Below, piece after piece: positions 42,745 to 51,087 of a stretch of 64,000 bases of DNA. How positions within the stretch are numbered: the first letter of the stretch is position 1; every line of letters begins with the position of its first letter. The stretch is from Mucilaginibacter sp. KACC 22773 (lineage in GTDB: Bacteria; Bacteroidota; Bacteroidia; Sphingobacteriales; Sphingobacteriaceae). The DNA is taken from the NCBI RefSeq assembly GCF_028736215.1, contig NZ_CP117883.1, positions 5,146,001 through 5,210,000 on the forward strand, read 5' to 3'. Under the pieces are notes generated by a model, which worked only from the letters and a program-made list of their open reading frames with translations, ran no database searches and was not told where the DNA came from. The position numbers and the translations under genes are program-made.

Positions 42745-43546
42745 CTACGGGTATTGCCATTATATTAAAGCCGCCATCAACAAAATGAATATTTCCGGTT
42801 ACCTTTTTTGAAAGATCTGAAAAGTAATACAATGCTGTATCGCCAACATCCCCCGCATCAATATTGCCTAACGGCGCCGTAATTTTTCCTAATTTCCTGA
42901 TCTTACGGATCCCGCTTATGCCCCCTGCTGATGATGTCATGACCAAACCGGCAGAAATTGCGTTCACCCTCACCTGCTTGGTCCTGAAATAACTGGCAAG
43001 ATATAATACAATGGTTTCAAGGGCCGCTTTGTTAATGGCCATACCCGCATATTCGGGGAACACCCTGCTTCCGGCATTATAAGTAAGTGTTAGGATAGAT
43101 GCGTTTTTTTGCAGCAGGTTTTCGGCCACCCGCGCTATTCTTAACAGCGAATAGGCGCTGATATTGAAGGAATCCATCAGGTCTTCAAACGGGATATCGA
43201 TATATGATGGTGCAGGCTCTTTACTACCCGGCAAGGAGGAACACATCACTTTTTGATTGCCAAAAGCTACGGCATGCAGTATATAATCAATGGGGCCTAA
43301 TTCCTGGTGTACAAAATTTAAAAACGTTGTAATTTGTTCTTCATTCCTTACATCAACCTGTTTGGCAAAGCGGGTATCAATATTCAGCCTTTCCATCAGG
43401 TAAAGTACATCGTCCTTAGTATCTTCAACATAGCTAAGGGCAAGTTTGCAACCAGATTGATTTAGTTTTAAGGCAACATCATAAGCTATGGAGCTGTCGT
43501 TCCTTACACCAAATATTACGGCAACTTTATTGTTGTTACTAATCAT
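42734..43546 (-). CDS. FabI-like enoyl-ACP reductase (SDR)
   Basis: A 270-aa short-chain dehydrogenase of the FabI branch. The cofactor site is VIFGVRNDSSIAYDVALKL (FabI-like G-x5-SIA). The catalytic pair is seen in YNAGSRVFPEY and YAGMAINKAALE (Tyr, then Lys seven residues later), as in E. coli FabI. It reduces the trans-2-enoyl-ACP, so chains made here would be saturated. It overlaps the ketosynthase by 4 nt and the transferase by 11 nt. A related 3-ketoreductase role is less likely. Confidence 0.87.
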   Translation of the reverse strand: MISNNNKVAVIFGVRNDSSIAYDVALKLNQSGCKLALSYVEDTKDDVLYLMERLNIDTRFAKQVDVRNEEQITTFLNFVHQELGPIDYILHAVAFGNQKVMCSSLPGSKEPAPSYIDIPFEDLMDSFNISAYSLLRIARVAENLLQKNASILTLTYNAGSRVFPEYAGMAINKAALETIVLYLASYFRTKQVRVNAISAGLVMTSSAGGISGIRKIRKLGKITAPLGNIDAGDVGDTALYYFSDLSKKVTGNIHFVDGGFNIMAIPVDGA

Positions 43547-44889
43547 ATTTTATGCTTCGATACTTTTAAAGCACTGTTTGTGCCGCCAAACCCGTAATTA
43601 AGGCAAACAATACTGTTAATTTCTTTTGAAAAGCTTTTTTGCGGAATAAGGTTCCGGTAAGCTTCCAATGGTTTGGTGGGGCCCGTCCATTGGCTTGTTT
43701 TCTGGTAGCCCTCCAGTTCGGGGTTAAGTTGTACCGAATTTAAGCATGGCAAAACTTTCTGCTCCTTAAGCATCAGCAAAGCCGTAATAAACTCTACCGC
43801 TCCCGCCGCGCCAAGCATATGCCCGAATTGTGATTTTGGCGCCGAAATATGGTAGCCATCCTCGCCTAAAACATCTACTACGCTCAACAGTTCAATGGCA
43901 TCGCCTGCCGGTGTAGAGGTGCCGTGCACTTTTACAACATCCGGTTTAGCCTCCGACTCAGAAAGCAAACCTTTCCATAAACGTTTCTGGCCGGCAAAGG
44001 ATGGGAAAAACATATCGCCATCACCATCAGAGTTATTAAAATACTCATCAATTACACCTAATATCTCAGCACCCCTGGCTATAGCCTGTTCATATTCTTC
44101 AAGTGCTACTATCCCTGCACCAAACGAGCATACAAACCCGTTCCTGTTTATGTCAAAAGGGCGGGAGCTTTCTTCCGGACTAAAGCCTTTGCTCAGCACC
44201 TGCATACCATCAAAACCAATAAAGGTTTCTAACGATGTACCTTCAACCCCGCCTGCAATAACGCGGTCCTGTAAACCAAATTTAATTAAACGGTACGCGT
44301 ATCCTATATTGCCGAGCCCGGTTGCACAGGCCGACCCGATAGCTTCACAAACGCCTTTATTTTTTATGAGTATAGATACATTGGCGGCTTCGCGAAAAAC
44401 CATGGTACGGTCAACAGTATGTCCTCCGCTTAGGCGTGTTTTTTTACCCAGTTCATAAAAATTATGCCAGGCGTTCCGTAAAATCACGTTACCGGCCCCA
44501 CCAGAGCCTATAATCACACCGGTTTGCTCCGACTGGGTTTCTGCGTCCGACCATCCTGCCATTTTTATGGCATCTAAGGTGGCCAGCATCGCCCAGATAC
44601 TTCCAACATCGGCAGTGGCTAAATTGGCAGGCGGTATCCTGTCCAAATTATCAACATAGGTTTCCGGGTAGTTTGCGGCTAATGATGAATAGATTACATC
44701 AATATTCATCTCCTGTTCTGTTATATAACCAGATACAGACGACCGGATATTTTTGCCATAGGCCAGGGCCTGGTCCCATGACCGGATCAGGCTTTGGTCT
44801 GCAAATATTTTCCGGCTAAAATCGTCCAGATTTTCACAGGCAGGGAAAGCTCCGCCCATTCCTACAACCGCTACTTTCCTGCCTTTCAT
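43543..44889 (-). CDS. Beta-ketoacyl-ACP synthase (FabB/F-like)
   Basis: A 448-aa condensing enzyme. The nucleophile Cys lies in EAIGSACATGLGNIG, the two His in VKVHGTSTPAGD and KSQFGHMLGAAGAVE, and the C-terminal glycine motif in NYGFGGTNSALKVS. SGGHTVDRTMVFREAAN and the overall plan look closer to FabB than to polyketide KS. The operon has one KS only, with no chain-length factor and no FabH/FabD, so starter and malonyl loading must come from the housekeeping system. It overlaps the FabI-like gene (ATGA). Confidence 0.9.
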   Translation of the reverse strand: MKGRKVAVVGMGGAFPACENLDDFSRKIFADQSLIRSWDQALAYGKNIRSSVSGYITEQEMNIDVIYSSLAANYPETYVDNLDRIPPANLATADVGSIWAMLATLDAIKMAGWSDAETQSEQTGVIIGSGGAGNVILRNAWHNFYELGKKTRLSGGHTVDRTMVFREAANVSILIKNKGVCEAIGSACATGLGNIGYAYRLIKFGLQDRVIAGGVEGTSLETFIGFDGMQVLSKGFSPEESSRPFDINRNGFVCSFGAGIVALEEYEQAIARGAEILGVIDEYFNNSDGDGDMFFPSFAGQKRLWKGLLSESEAKPDVVKVHGTSTPAGDAIELLSVVDVLGEDGYHISAPKSQFGHMLGAAGAVEFITALLMLKEQKVLPCLNSVQLNPELEGYQKTSQWTGPTKPLEAYRNLIPQKSFSKEINSIVCLNYGFGGTNSALKVSKHKI

Positions 44890-44890
44890 A

Positions 44891-45151
44891 TTAGTCTTTT
44901 TCTTTTGATTTCAATATCAGATCAACAATATCTTTAACCTGCGACCCTAAATCATCAATGTCATCGTCTTCAAACTCAACATCAAACTTCTGCTCGGTTT
45001 TAGCCACAATATTTATCATCTCTGTTGATGGGGTGTTCAGATCTTTTATAAAATCAGTTTCTTCTGTTACGCCTACCAATTTATCCGGATTTATTGTTCT
45101 TACGGTTTTAAGTATCTCTACCAAACCATCAATAATTTCTTGTCTTTCCAT
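44891..45151 (-). CDS. Acyl carrier protein with atypical Ser context
   Basis: An 86-aa acidic ACP. The phosphopantetheine attachment region reads DLNTPSTEMINIVAKTEQKF: the usual Asp-Ser-Leu is Pro-Ser-Thr, followed by the normal helix II and EQKFDVEFEDDDIDDL helix III. The length is typical. The changed residues around Ser could match it to the dedicated phosphopantetheinyl transferase of the operon. It lies one base upstream of the ketosynthase start. Confidence 0.87.
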   Translation of the reverse strand: MERQEIIDGLVEILKTVRTINPDKLVGVTEETDFIKDLNTPSTEMINIVAKTEQKFDVEFEDDDIDDLGSQVKDIVDLILKSKEKD

Positions 45152-45168
45152 TAATATTTTAATTGCTG

Positions 45169-45744
45169 TTAAATTAATTCTTTTTTAATTGATCTTCCTG
45201 TTATGTCATTAAATTCGGCAATAAGCGTAAAACCGGCCCCTATATCATATGCCAGCAAACGTTCTTCGGTAAAATCTTCAAAATGCTTATCCAGGTTAAT
45301 GCCTGCGGGGCATTTATAAATTCTTCCGTCGCAAACTATTTGCCTGAATTTATAAAATTTTATGTTCCCGATACTTATAAATGTGTCGCCCTTTTCTAAA
45401 TAACCTATAAAATTTACCTGGCCAATACTTAAAAACCTGGGCACGAATTTTTCGGATAACTCTACCGGAGCAGAGGCCAATTTCTGGCATTCTAAAAATA
45501 CGCTGCACGAACCGGAAGTGGCCTGTGCAAATGCTTCTATCTGGTCAACCCCTCTAAAAATATTAAAATGGTCTTCCACATCCCGATCCTTCGGGGTGTA
45601 GCTTGCAACAATACCTACATTTGGCGAATGCCAGTGATAATTATCAACCAGCAACTTTGTTGGTCCGTGGTTAACCAGTACATCCTTCGGGTCCGAATCA
45701 CATAAATTGTGTATCAGTACTCCCTGATCATAATAACCCACCAT
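45169..45744 (-). CDS. Hotdog-fold 3-hydroxyacyl-ACP dehydratase-like protein
   Basis: A 191-aa protein of FabZ/FabA-like hotdog fold. DRDVEDHFNIFRGVDQIEAF keeps the catalytic His and Glu with a shortened loop, followed by AQATSGSC on the central helix and FLSIGQVNFIGYLEKGDTFI on the strand series. It is longer than FabZ (about 150 aa), with extra N- and C-terminal parts of unknown role. By context it dehydrates the 3-hydroxyacyl-ACP formed by the FabG-like neighbour. It overlaps that gene by 17 nt. Confidence 0.78.
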   Translation of the reverse strand: MVGYYDQGVLIHNLCDSDPKDVLVNHGPTKLLVDNYHWHSPNVGIVASYTPKDRDVEDHFNIFRGVDQIEAFAQATSGSCSVFLECQKLASAPVELSEKFVPRFLSIGQVNFIGYLEKGDTFISIGNIKFYKFRQIVCDGRIYKCPAGINLDKHFEDFTEERLLAYDIGAGFTLIAEFNDITGRSIKKELI

Positions 45745-46450
45745 TAATGTGTATGTTAGTTCCGTTTATATAAGATGCTTTGTCTGAAACCAGGAAAGCC
45801 ACTACTTCTGCCACTTCATTTACGCTGCCAAAGCGGTTAGCCGGTATAGCTGTAAGGAATTTTTGCTTTTCGGCTTCCGGGATCCGGTCAGTCATGTCTG
45901 TTTCAATAAAACCCGGCGAAATGCTGAGTATCCTTATTGCATGCTCTTGATTAAGCGCTGCCACTTCTTTGGCCAACGATTTTGAAAACGCTACCAAACC
46001 GGCTTTGGTGGCCGCATAAACAGCCTGGAACGCATTGCCCGTTTCGCCAACAACCGAACTTACATTGATAATTACACCTTGTTTTTTTAAAGTGAAAATT
46101 TTCATTGCTGCCTTACAGATCATCACAGGGGCTTTAAGGTTTACCTGCAGTATCCTGTCAATATCATTTTCGGGCTGGTAAATTAAAGATTTGTCTAACG
46201 TTATACCCGCATTATTAATTACAGCTACCAGGGTATCCCCATGCTCTTTTTTTAAGCGGGTACAAAACTCATTAAGCTCCTGCCTATCGCTCAGATCGGC
46301 ACAAAGTAAATGGCTTCCGGGCTCAATATGGGTAAAACTTTCTTTGCGGGTAGCATGTAATATTAAAGTATATTCTTTTGAAAGTATTTTTGATATTGCC
46401 AGGCCCAAACCCCTGCTTGCTCCGGTTATCAATATCTTTTTTTCAACCAT
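45728..46450 (-). CDS. 3-oxoacyl-ACP reductase (FabG-like SDR)
   Basis: A 240-aa classical SDR: TGASRGLGLAIS cofactor loop, VINNAGITLD, the catalytic Ser in IINVSSVVGETGNAF, YAATKAGLVAFSKSLAKEV (Tyr-x3-Lys), and a C-terminal SDKASYINGTNIHINGGL. It reduces 3-oxoacyl-ACP with NADPH. It is the first gene of the eight-gene operon, and an inverted repeat (46516-46549) lies upstream. Confidence 0.92.
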   Translation of the reverse strand: MVEKKILITGASRGLGLAISKILSKEYTLILHATRKESFTHIEPGSHLLCADLSDRQELNEFCTRLKKEHGDTLVAVINNAGITLDKSLIYQPENDIDRILQVNLKAPVMICKAAMKIFTLKKQGVIINVSSVVGETGNAFQAVYAATKAGLVAFSKSLAKEVAALNQEHAIRILSISPGFIETDMTDRIPEAEKQKFLTAIPANRFGSVNEVAEVVAFLVSDKASYINGTNIHINGGLL

Positions 46451-46927
46451 TTGTTAAACGATTTTTTACGTATCAATTAAAAGTTATTTCGGCAGATGTA
46501 TTTTCAATGCTTGTATTACGTTAACCCATAGATGATTAAATTAACGTAACCTCAATTGTGGTTAGGAACAATAACTTACCAATACATTATTATACTCAAC
46601 AGTGAATATGTATTTCAAATGTAAGTTTTAAATTGCAATTCTATAAACTGTTTGGCCCTATTTACCATTAAAATAATAAACTGTACTTCGATTTAAATAA
46701 GAGCCAGGAATCAAGAGTCAAGAATCAAGACAAATATTGCGAACTGGCTATTAGCAGGTTATATGCTATACATACTATGTATTTATCTTTATTTCGATAA
46801 TTTGAAAAGCTGATAAGCAAGCTCTTTTTACCTGGCTGCATTTAAAAAGCCTGTATACTAGTAGCTTTTATGATCGCACAGATTATCAATACTTTTCTTG
46901 ATTCTTGTATCTTGATTCTTGATTCTA
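46451..46927. other. Gene-free AT-rich region (477 bp)
   Basis: No ORF is credible. The part next to the FabG-like gene carries the TTACGTTAA/TTAACGTAA inverted repeat. The part next to the TPR gene carries low-complexity AATCAAGA-type words at 46707-46730 and their inverse at 46894-46926 (dispersed repeat family B). Confidence 0.65.
46516..46549. promoter_or_regulatory. Inverted repeat TTACGTTAA-N16-TTAACGTAA upstream of FAS-like operon
   Basis: Perfect 9-bp arms at 46516-46524 and 46541-46549, centred about 80 bp ahead of the FabG-like ATG. The centre-to-centre spacing of 25 bp places both arms on nearly the same helix face. Likely operator for a dimeric regulator, or a hairpin. Confidence 0.45.
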
Positions 46928-48409
46928 TTATTGTTTTATCCTGTTCAGGCCTTCTTTTGCCTGGGTATCTATGCTGTTTTGATATTCATGGTTTTTCATC
47001 TGCAAGGCCTGGTTGTAATAGTCGGCAGCTTTTTTATAATCCTTTTTCTGTTCGTAAATAACACCAGAGAACAATGCCGAATTGGCCGCATAATAATAGG
47101 TTTCTTTTTTGCCAATGTTAATTGCCTTTTGGTAGTTGGTTAAAGCAACGTTGAAAACATTCATACGGTCATAGGTACGTCCAAACCTGTAATAAAGCTC
47201 AATTTTATCCCTTATGTTTTTAAGATCGTTTACCTGTTTAGATTTTAATTGCGCCAATGCATTGTTATAATAACCGCCATCAAAATACAGCCTTGCTTTT
47301 AAAAGCTCCAGATCGGGTTTAACATCATTGGCTTCCTTTAAAGCCTGTTTGTCTTTTTCGTCGGTGGTGTAACCTTTGGTACGTGTCAGCTTTATATAAT
47401 TATTATAGTTGTTTAAATCATTCCTTAAAAGATAATAGTAAGCCAGTTTTTGGTAGGAGTCTTTAATATAGTTGATCCCCCTGGTATCTTTTAAAAACTT
47501 TAATAAATAAATATTGGCATCGGTATCCATACGGCATAATTTTGCATTACCTAATAAATAACTTATTGCCGGCAAGGCGGGATACAGGTTTGATTTTGGT
47601 GCGTTTTGAAGGTAATTAATTGCCTCGTCATTATGCCCGGTTTTATAGGCAACATAGCCTTGCAAATAAGCTTTCAAAAGGCTTTTATCATTCATCCCAT
47701 CTAACAGCTGTGCCAGGTGTGCATAGTTGTTCCGGCTGTGTAATACATCTATATCAGTAAAGCAGAGCAAAAAAACAGCCTCATCATTATAATAACTATA
47801 GGGCGAACCTGCTATCTGGGTCCTGAATTTTTCCAGCTGTTTATATCCGCTTGCAATATCGCCCCGAATGCCGAAAAAATTCGCTATTCCTCTTAAGTTA
47901 GATGGAATGGCTCCAAAGATCACATCCAGTAAAGCCAGGCTTTTTTGGTTGGGTAAAAAATCTTTGTATTTCTTGTTGTTTTCGTTCAGCAGATTTTTGG
48001 CCTTGTTTAAATCAAGGGTAGAGGCCGTGAAATCGCCAAATTTGGCTTTTAACATTCCCCATTGAAGATAGATCTCGGCCTGGGCAAACAAATAATAAGG
48101 TGAATTTTCGTCGTTATCTTTTATGGCATCAATCCTGTCCGACTTCAGGTCTTTTAATTTTTCATATTCGCTTTTATTTTCTGAAGTAAGCAGGTGTAAA
48201 TAATCGGCGTAATTATCAAGCAAAACTGTAATGCCATTTTGCGGATTTCTTAGTTTTTCGTCCTGGATATACTTTTTAGCATCATTAAATTTTAACTCAT
48301 ATATGGCTTTATAAGCCGCTATTGAATTATTATTGAATACAAAATTTGCCTTTACAGACAATTGAAAACCTAATAAGAACGATAGTAGTAAAACAGATTT
48401 ATAAAACAT
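46928..48409 (-). CDS. Exported tetratricopeptide-repeat protein
   Basis: A 493-aa protein with a signal peptide (MFYKSVLLLSFLLGFQLSVKA). The mature part is almost entirely helical: TPR-like pairs appear at about 60-110, 240-330 and 370-490 (IELYYRFGRTYDRMNVFNVA, AALFSGVIYEQKKDYKKAAD). No catalytic domain. It lies upstream of the FAS-like operon on the same strand, but with a 477-bp gap, so cotranscription is uncertain. Probable periplasmic scaffold or outer-membrane-assembly-like protein. Confidence 0.82.
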   Translation of the reverse strand: MFYKSVLLLSFLLGFQLSVKANFVFNNNSIAAYKAIYELKFNDAKKYIQDEKLRNPQNGITVLLDNYADYLHLLTSENKSEYEKLKDLKSDRIDAIKDNDENSPYYLFAQAEIYLQWGMLKAKFGDFTASTLDLNKAKNLLNENNKKYKDFLPNQKSLALLDVIFGAIPSNLRGIANFFGIRGDIASGYKQLEKFRTQIAGSPYSYYNDEAVFLLCFTDIDVLHSRNNYAHLAQLLDGMNDKSLLKAYLQGYVAYKTGHNDEAINYLQNAPKSNLYPALPAISYLLGNAKLCRMDTDANIYLLKFLKDTRGINYIKDSYQKLAYYYLLRNDLNNYNNYIKLTRTKGYTTDEKDKQALKEANDVKPDLELLKARLYFDGGYYNNALAQLKSKQVNDLKNIRDKIELYYRFGRTYDRMNVFNVALTNYQKAINIGKKETYYYAANSALFSGVIYEQKKDYKKAADYYNQALQMKNHEYQNSIDTQAKEGLNRIKQ

Positions 48410-48628
48410 TTTAAAAAGGTAACGACCAGCTTTTAGCTTTGTTTAACATGTCAGTATAGATTAGCTTCAAAGCTATAGGTTTAAATGCAGTTTTAAGCTT
48501 TGTTGTTTATTTTTTGTCTCCTGCCAGGTAGCTATCAATACAAATAGGTAAAGGAAAATATCATCAAATAGTTTTACAAAGGCATAGAAAAAAGAACGCT
48601 TAAAACCATACTCCAAACATAGCGGCAA

Positions 48629-49576
48629 TTAAACCACTTCGGCCATATCTGCCAATACTTCTTCGGCCGGTTTCCCTATCAATCCGTTTATTGAAAAATG
48701 CATTTTCAGGCACTCCAAAAAGTTTTGGATGGCAGGTGTTTGCTTGATAGTTGCGGCATACCAGGTGCGTTGGGCAATGGTATGATGCAAGGGTTTTGTC
48801 ACAATGTTGCGACCATTGAGGTATGGTTTAACAATCCAGTCGGCCATAACGCTGATGCCAAGGCCTGCGTTCACCATCTCGATAGTGGCATCAGTATAGT
48901 GAATGCGGTGCAACGTTTTGGGCTTTACCTGCTGCGCCTGGATGAGGGCTTCAATCACCGGCGTGTCCTGGTATGATGGATCATACAACGGTAAAATGAG
49001 TTCTTCGTCCTGGAAATCCGATACGCTGATAATGTCCTTTTTTGCCAGCGGATGATCGGTACAAATTACGGCCACAAGCTGATCTTCAAAGATCGGCTCG
49101 TATACAATTTTGGTATTTATCATCTGCGTACGCACTATGCCAATATCCAGTTCGCCGCGCATTAAATACTCCAGCGGGCGGCGTGTTGCATCCGATAAAA
49201 TGTGGATATTGATATCAGGCCAGCGGTTTTTGTAATATTTGATGATGCCCGGCAACCAATGATAAGCCGTGTAACATTGCATGCTGATGGTAAGTTTCCC
49301 GGTCTTGCCGTTCTTGTAATTCTGGATGTCTTCTTCAAGCGAATTCAGCTCGGCCAGGATCTTTTCGGCGCTCCGCAGGAAGCGATACCCCTGCTCGCTA
49401 AGATGGAGTTTTTTACCCTGCCGGTGAAAAACTTCAATATCCATTTCGCGCTCCAATTCCTTCAATTGATGGCTCAGCGCCGACTGTGTTAAATGCAAAG
49501 TTGCGGCTGCTTTTGTAAGCGATCCTTCTTTAGAAATTGTATCAACCAAACGGAAATGATGCAGTGCAATATTCAT
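48629..49576 (-). CDS. LysR-family transcriptional regulator
   Basis: A 315-aa LTTR. N-terminal HTH is FRLVDTISKEGSLTKAAATL then HLTQSALSHQLKELEREM; the periplasmic-binding-protein-like effector domain spans about 90-300. It is divergent from the TolC/RND/adaptor operon with only 91 bp between them, and two T-N11-A-like sites lie in that gap, so it very likely controls the pump and itself. The inducer is unknown. Confidence 0.92.
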   Translation of the reverse strand: MNIALHHFRLVDTISKEGSLTKAAATLHLTQSALSHQLKELEREMDIEVFHRQGKKLHLSEQGYRFLRSAEKILAELNSLEEDIQNYKNGKTGKLTISMQCYTAYHWLPGIIKYYKNRWPDINIHILSDATRRPLEYLMRGELDIGIVRTQMINTKIVYEPIFEDQLVAVICTDHPLAKKDIISVSDFQDEELILPLYDPSYQDTPVIEALIQAQQVKPKTLHRIHYTDATIEMVNAGLGISVMADWIVKPYLNGRNIVTKPLHHTIAQRTWYAATIKQTPAIQNFLECLKMHFSINGLIGKPAEEVLADMAEVV

Positions 49577-49578
49577 AT

Positions 49579-49624
49579 ATTAGTTTTTCTAATGATTATG
49601 ACAAAATTAATTCATTTTTCTAAT
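49579..49624. promoter_or_regulatory. Two LysR-box-like sites between regulator and efflux operon
   Basis: ATTAGTTTTTCTAAT (49579-49593) is a perfect dyad with a T-N11-A core. ATTCATTTTTCTAAT (49610-49624) is a near copy 31 bp (about three turns) downstream. A TACATTTG -7-like box follows at 49639-49646 before the TolC ATG at 49668. Confidence 0.6.
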
Positions 49625-49667
49625 ATATATGATACATCTACATTTGCCGTGTACAAATTACACTACA

Positions 49668-51068
49668 ATGTTACAGATACCTTCAAAACAATTACTTCTG
49701 TTTTTAGGTGTTTTTTATGTCATCCAGGCTCAGGCTCAGCAAAAGGTTCTCAATATTAAAGATGCTGAACAAATGGCGCTCGCTAATTACGGTACCATCA
49801 AGTCGAAAGCTAATCAGTTAAACGCTGCCAGGGCATATTTAAAAGAAACACGCACAGAATATTTACCGGATGTAAGCATCTCGGCACAGCAAGACTACGG
49901 AACCGCCAATGGCCAAAACGGCCCGTTGTATGGCTATCATGGTCTTTCGGCGGCATCGTCGGGCCCTGCACTACCTAAGCAGAACTGGAATTCGGCATTT
50001 GGCTCCCTCTACCTAAGCAACGTAAGCTGGGATTTTTTCAGCTTTGGCAAAGCAAAGGAAAAAGTTAAAGTGCAAAGCCAGGTGGTTAACCGTGAACAGG
50101 CCGACCTGACCCAGGAAACTTTTCAGCACCAGATACGCGTAGCAAGTACCTATCTTAACTTATTAGCTGCCCAGCAATTGCAAAAAGCGCAGGAAGATAA
50201 CCTTAGCCGGGCTATCGAATTGCAAAAAGTAGTTACCGCCCGTGTAAAAAACGGCCTTAATGCCGGTGTTGATTCATCGTTGGCTAACGCCGAAGTATCA
50301 AACGCCCGCATAGCTTTAACCAACACCCGGCAAACAGTACAGGATCAAAGCAACCAGCTATCAGTTTACTTAGGCATCCCGGCGCAGGAGTTTGAACTGG
50401 ATAGCGCCTTCATTACCAAAGCGCCAACAACCCTGGCCGCGCAAAGCGCGGTTGCTGTTACAGATCATCCTACTTTGCGTTATTACCAAAACCGGATAGG
50501 CGTAAGCGATGAGCAGGCCAAATACCTCAAAACGTTTGCCTTGCCAACTTTTAGCCTGTTTGGCGTTTACCAGGGCCGCGGCTCGGGCTTTAATTCCGAT
50601 TATGGCACCAACCAAAACAGCTTCAGCAGCAGCTACGGCGCCGGTGCAGATCCTACCCGCTATAATTATCTGTTTGGGGTGGCTATGGTTTGGAATTTTA
50701 CAACTATTTTCAGGACGCATTACCAGGTACAATCGCAAAAATTCACATCGGCACAGTATAAAAATGATTATGACCTGGTAGCCCAGCAGCTACAGGCCCA
50801 ACAATCATTGGCCGAAACCCGCATCAGCAACGCCCTTAAAAACTACAACGAAGTACCCGTTGAAGTAAAAGCAGCCAGCGATGCCTATACCCAAAAATAC
50901 GCCCTGTACAAAAACGGGCTATCGAACATTGTTGATTTTACACAGGCACTTTACACACTAAACCGTGCCGAAGTTGATAAGTACATAGCATCTAACAACG
51001 TTTGGCAGGCATTGCTTTACAAAGCAGCCGCCACCGGCGATTTTGGCTTATTCATTAATAATTTTTAA
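49668..51068 (+). CDS. TolC-family outer-membrane efflux protein
   Basis: A 466-aa outer-membrane channel. The start at 49668 (MLQIPSKQLLLFLGVFYVIQ) yields a signal peptide ending AQAQ; an upstream in-frame start lacks one. Two structural repeats are visible by long coiled-coil helices: about 35-60 and 140-220 in the first half (IRVASTYLNLLAAQQLQKAQ), 340-450 in the second (AETRISNALKNYNEVPVEVK). It would form the outer-membrane exit of the tripartite pump; the RND gene starts 19 nt later. Confidence 0.9.
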   Translation: MLQIPSKQLLLFLGVFYVIQAQAQQKVLNIKDAEQMALANYGTIKSKANQLNAARAYLKETRTEYLPDVSISAQQDYGTANGQNGPLYGYHGLSAASSGPALPKQNWNSAFGSLYLSNVSWDFFSFGKAKEKVKVQSQVVNREQADLTQETFQHQIRVASTYLNLLAAQQLQKAQEDNLSRAIELQKVVTARVKNGLNAGVDSSLANAEVSNARIALTNTRQTVQDQSNQLSVYLGIPAQEFELDSAFITKAPTTLAAQSAVAVTDHPTLRYYQNRIGVSDEQAKYLKTFALPTFSLFGVYQGRGSGFNSDYGTNQNSFSSSYGAGADPTRYNYLFGVAMVWNFTTIFRTHYQVQSQKFTSAQYKNDYDLVAQQLQAQQSLAETRISNALKNYNEVPVEVKAASDAYTQKYALYKNGLSNIVDFTQALYTLNRAEVDKYIASNNVWQALLYKAAATGDFGLFINNF

Positions 51069-51087
51069 AACTGATACACATTATATA

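Noticed and set aside
40867..46450. Aryl polyene or flexirubin/dialkylresorcinol cluster
   Set aside because: Only one ketosynthase, no chain-length factor, aromatic starter enzyme, DarA/DarB-type genes or exporter, and the enoyl reductase would remove the double bonds.
46894..46926. Long hairpin terminator formed with 46707-46730
   Set aside because: The arms are 160 bp apart and low-complexity; they are better described as inverted copies of a dispersed repeat.
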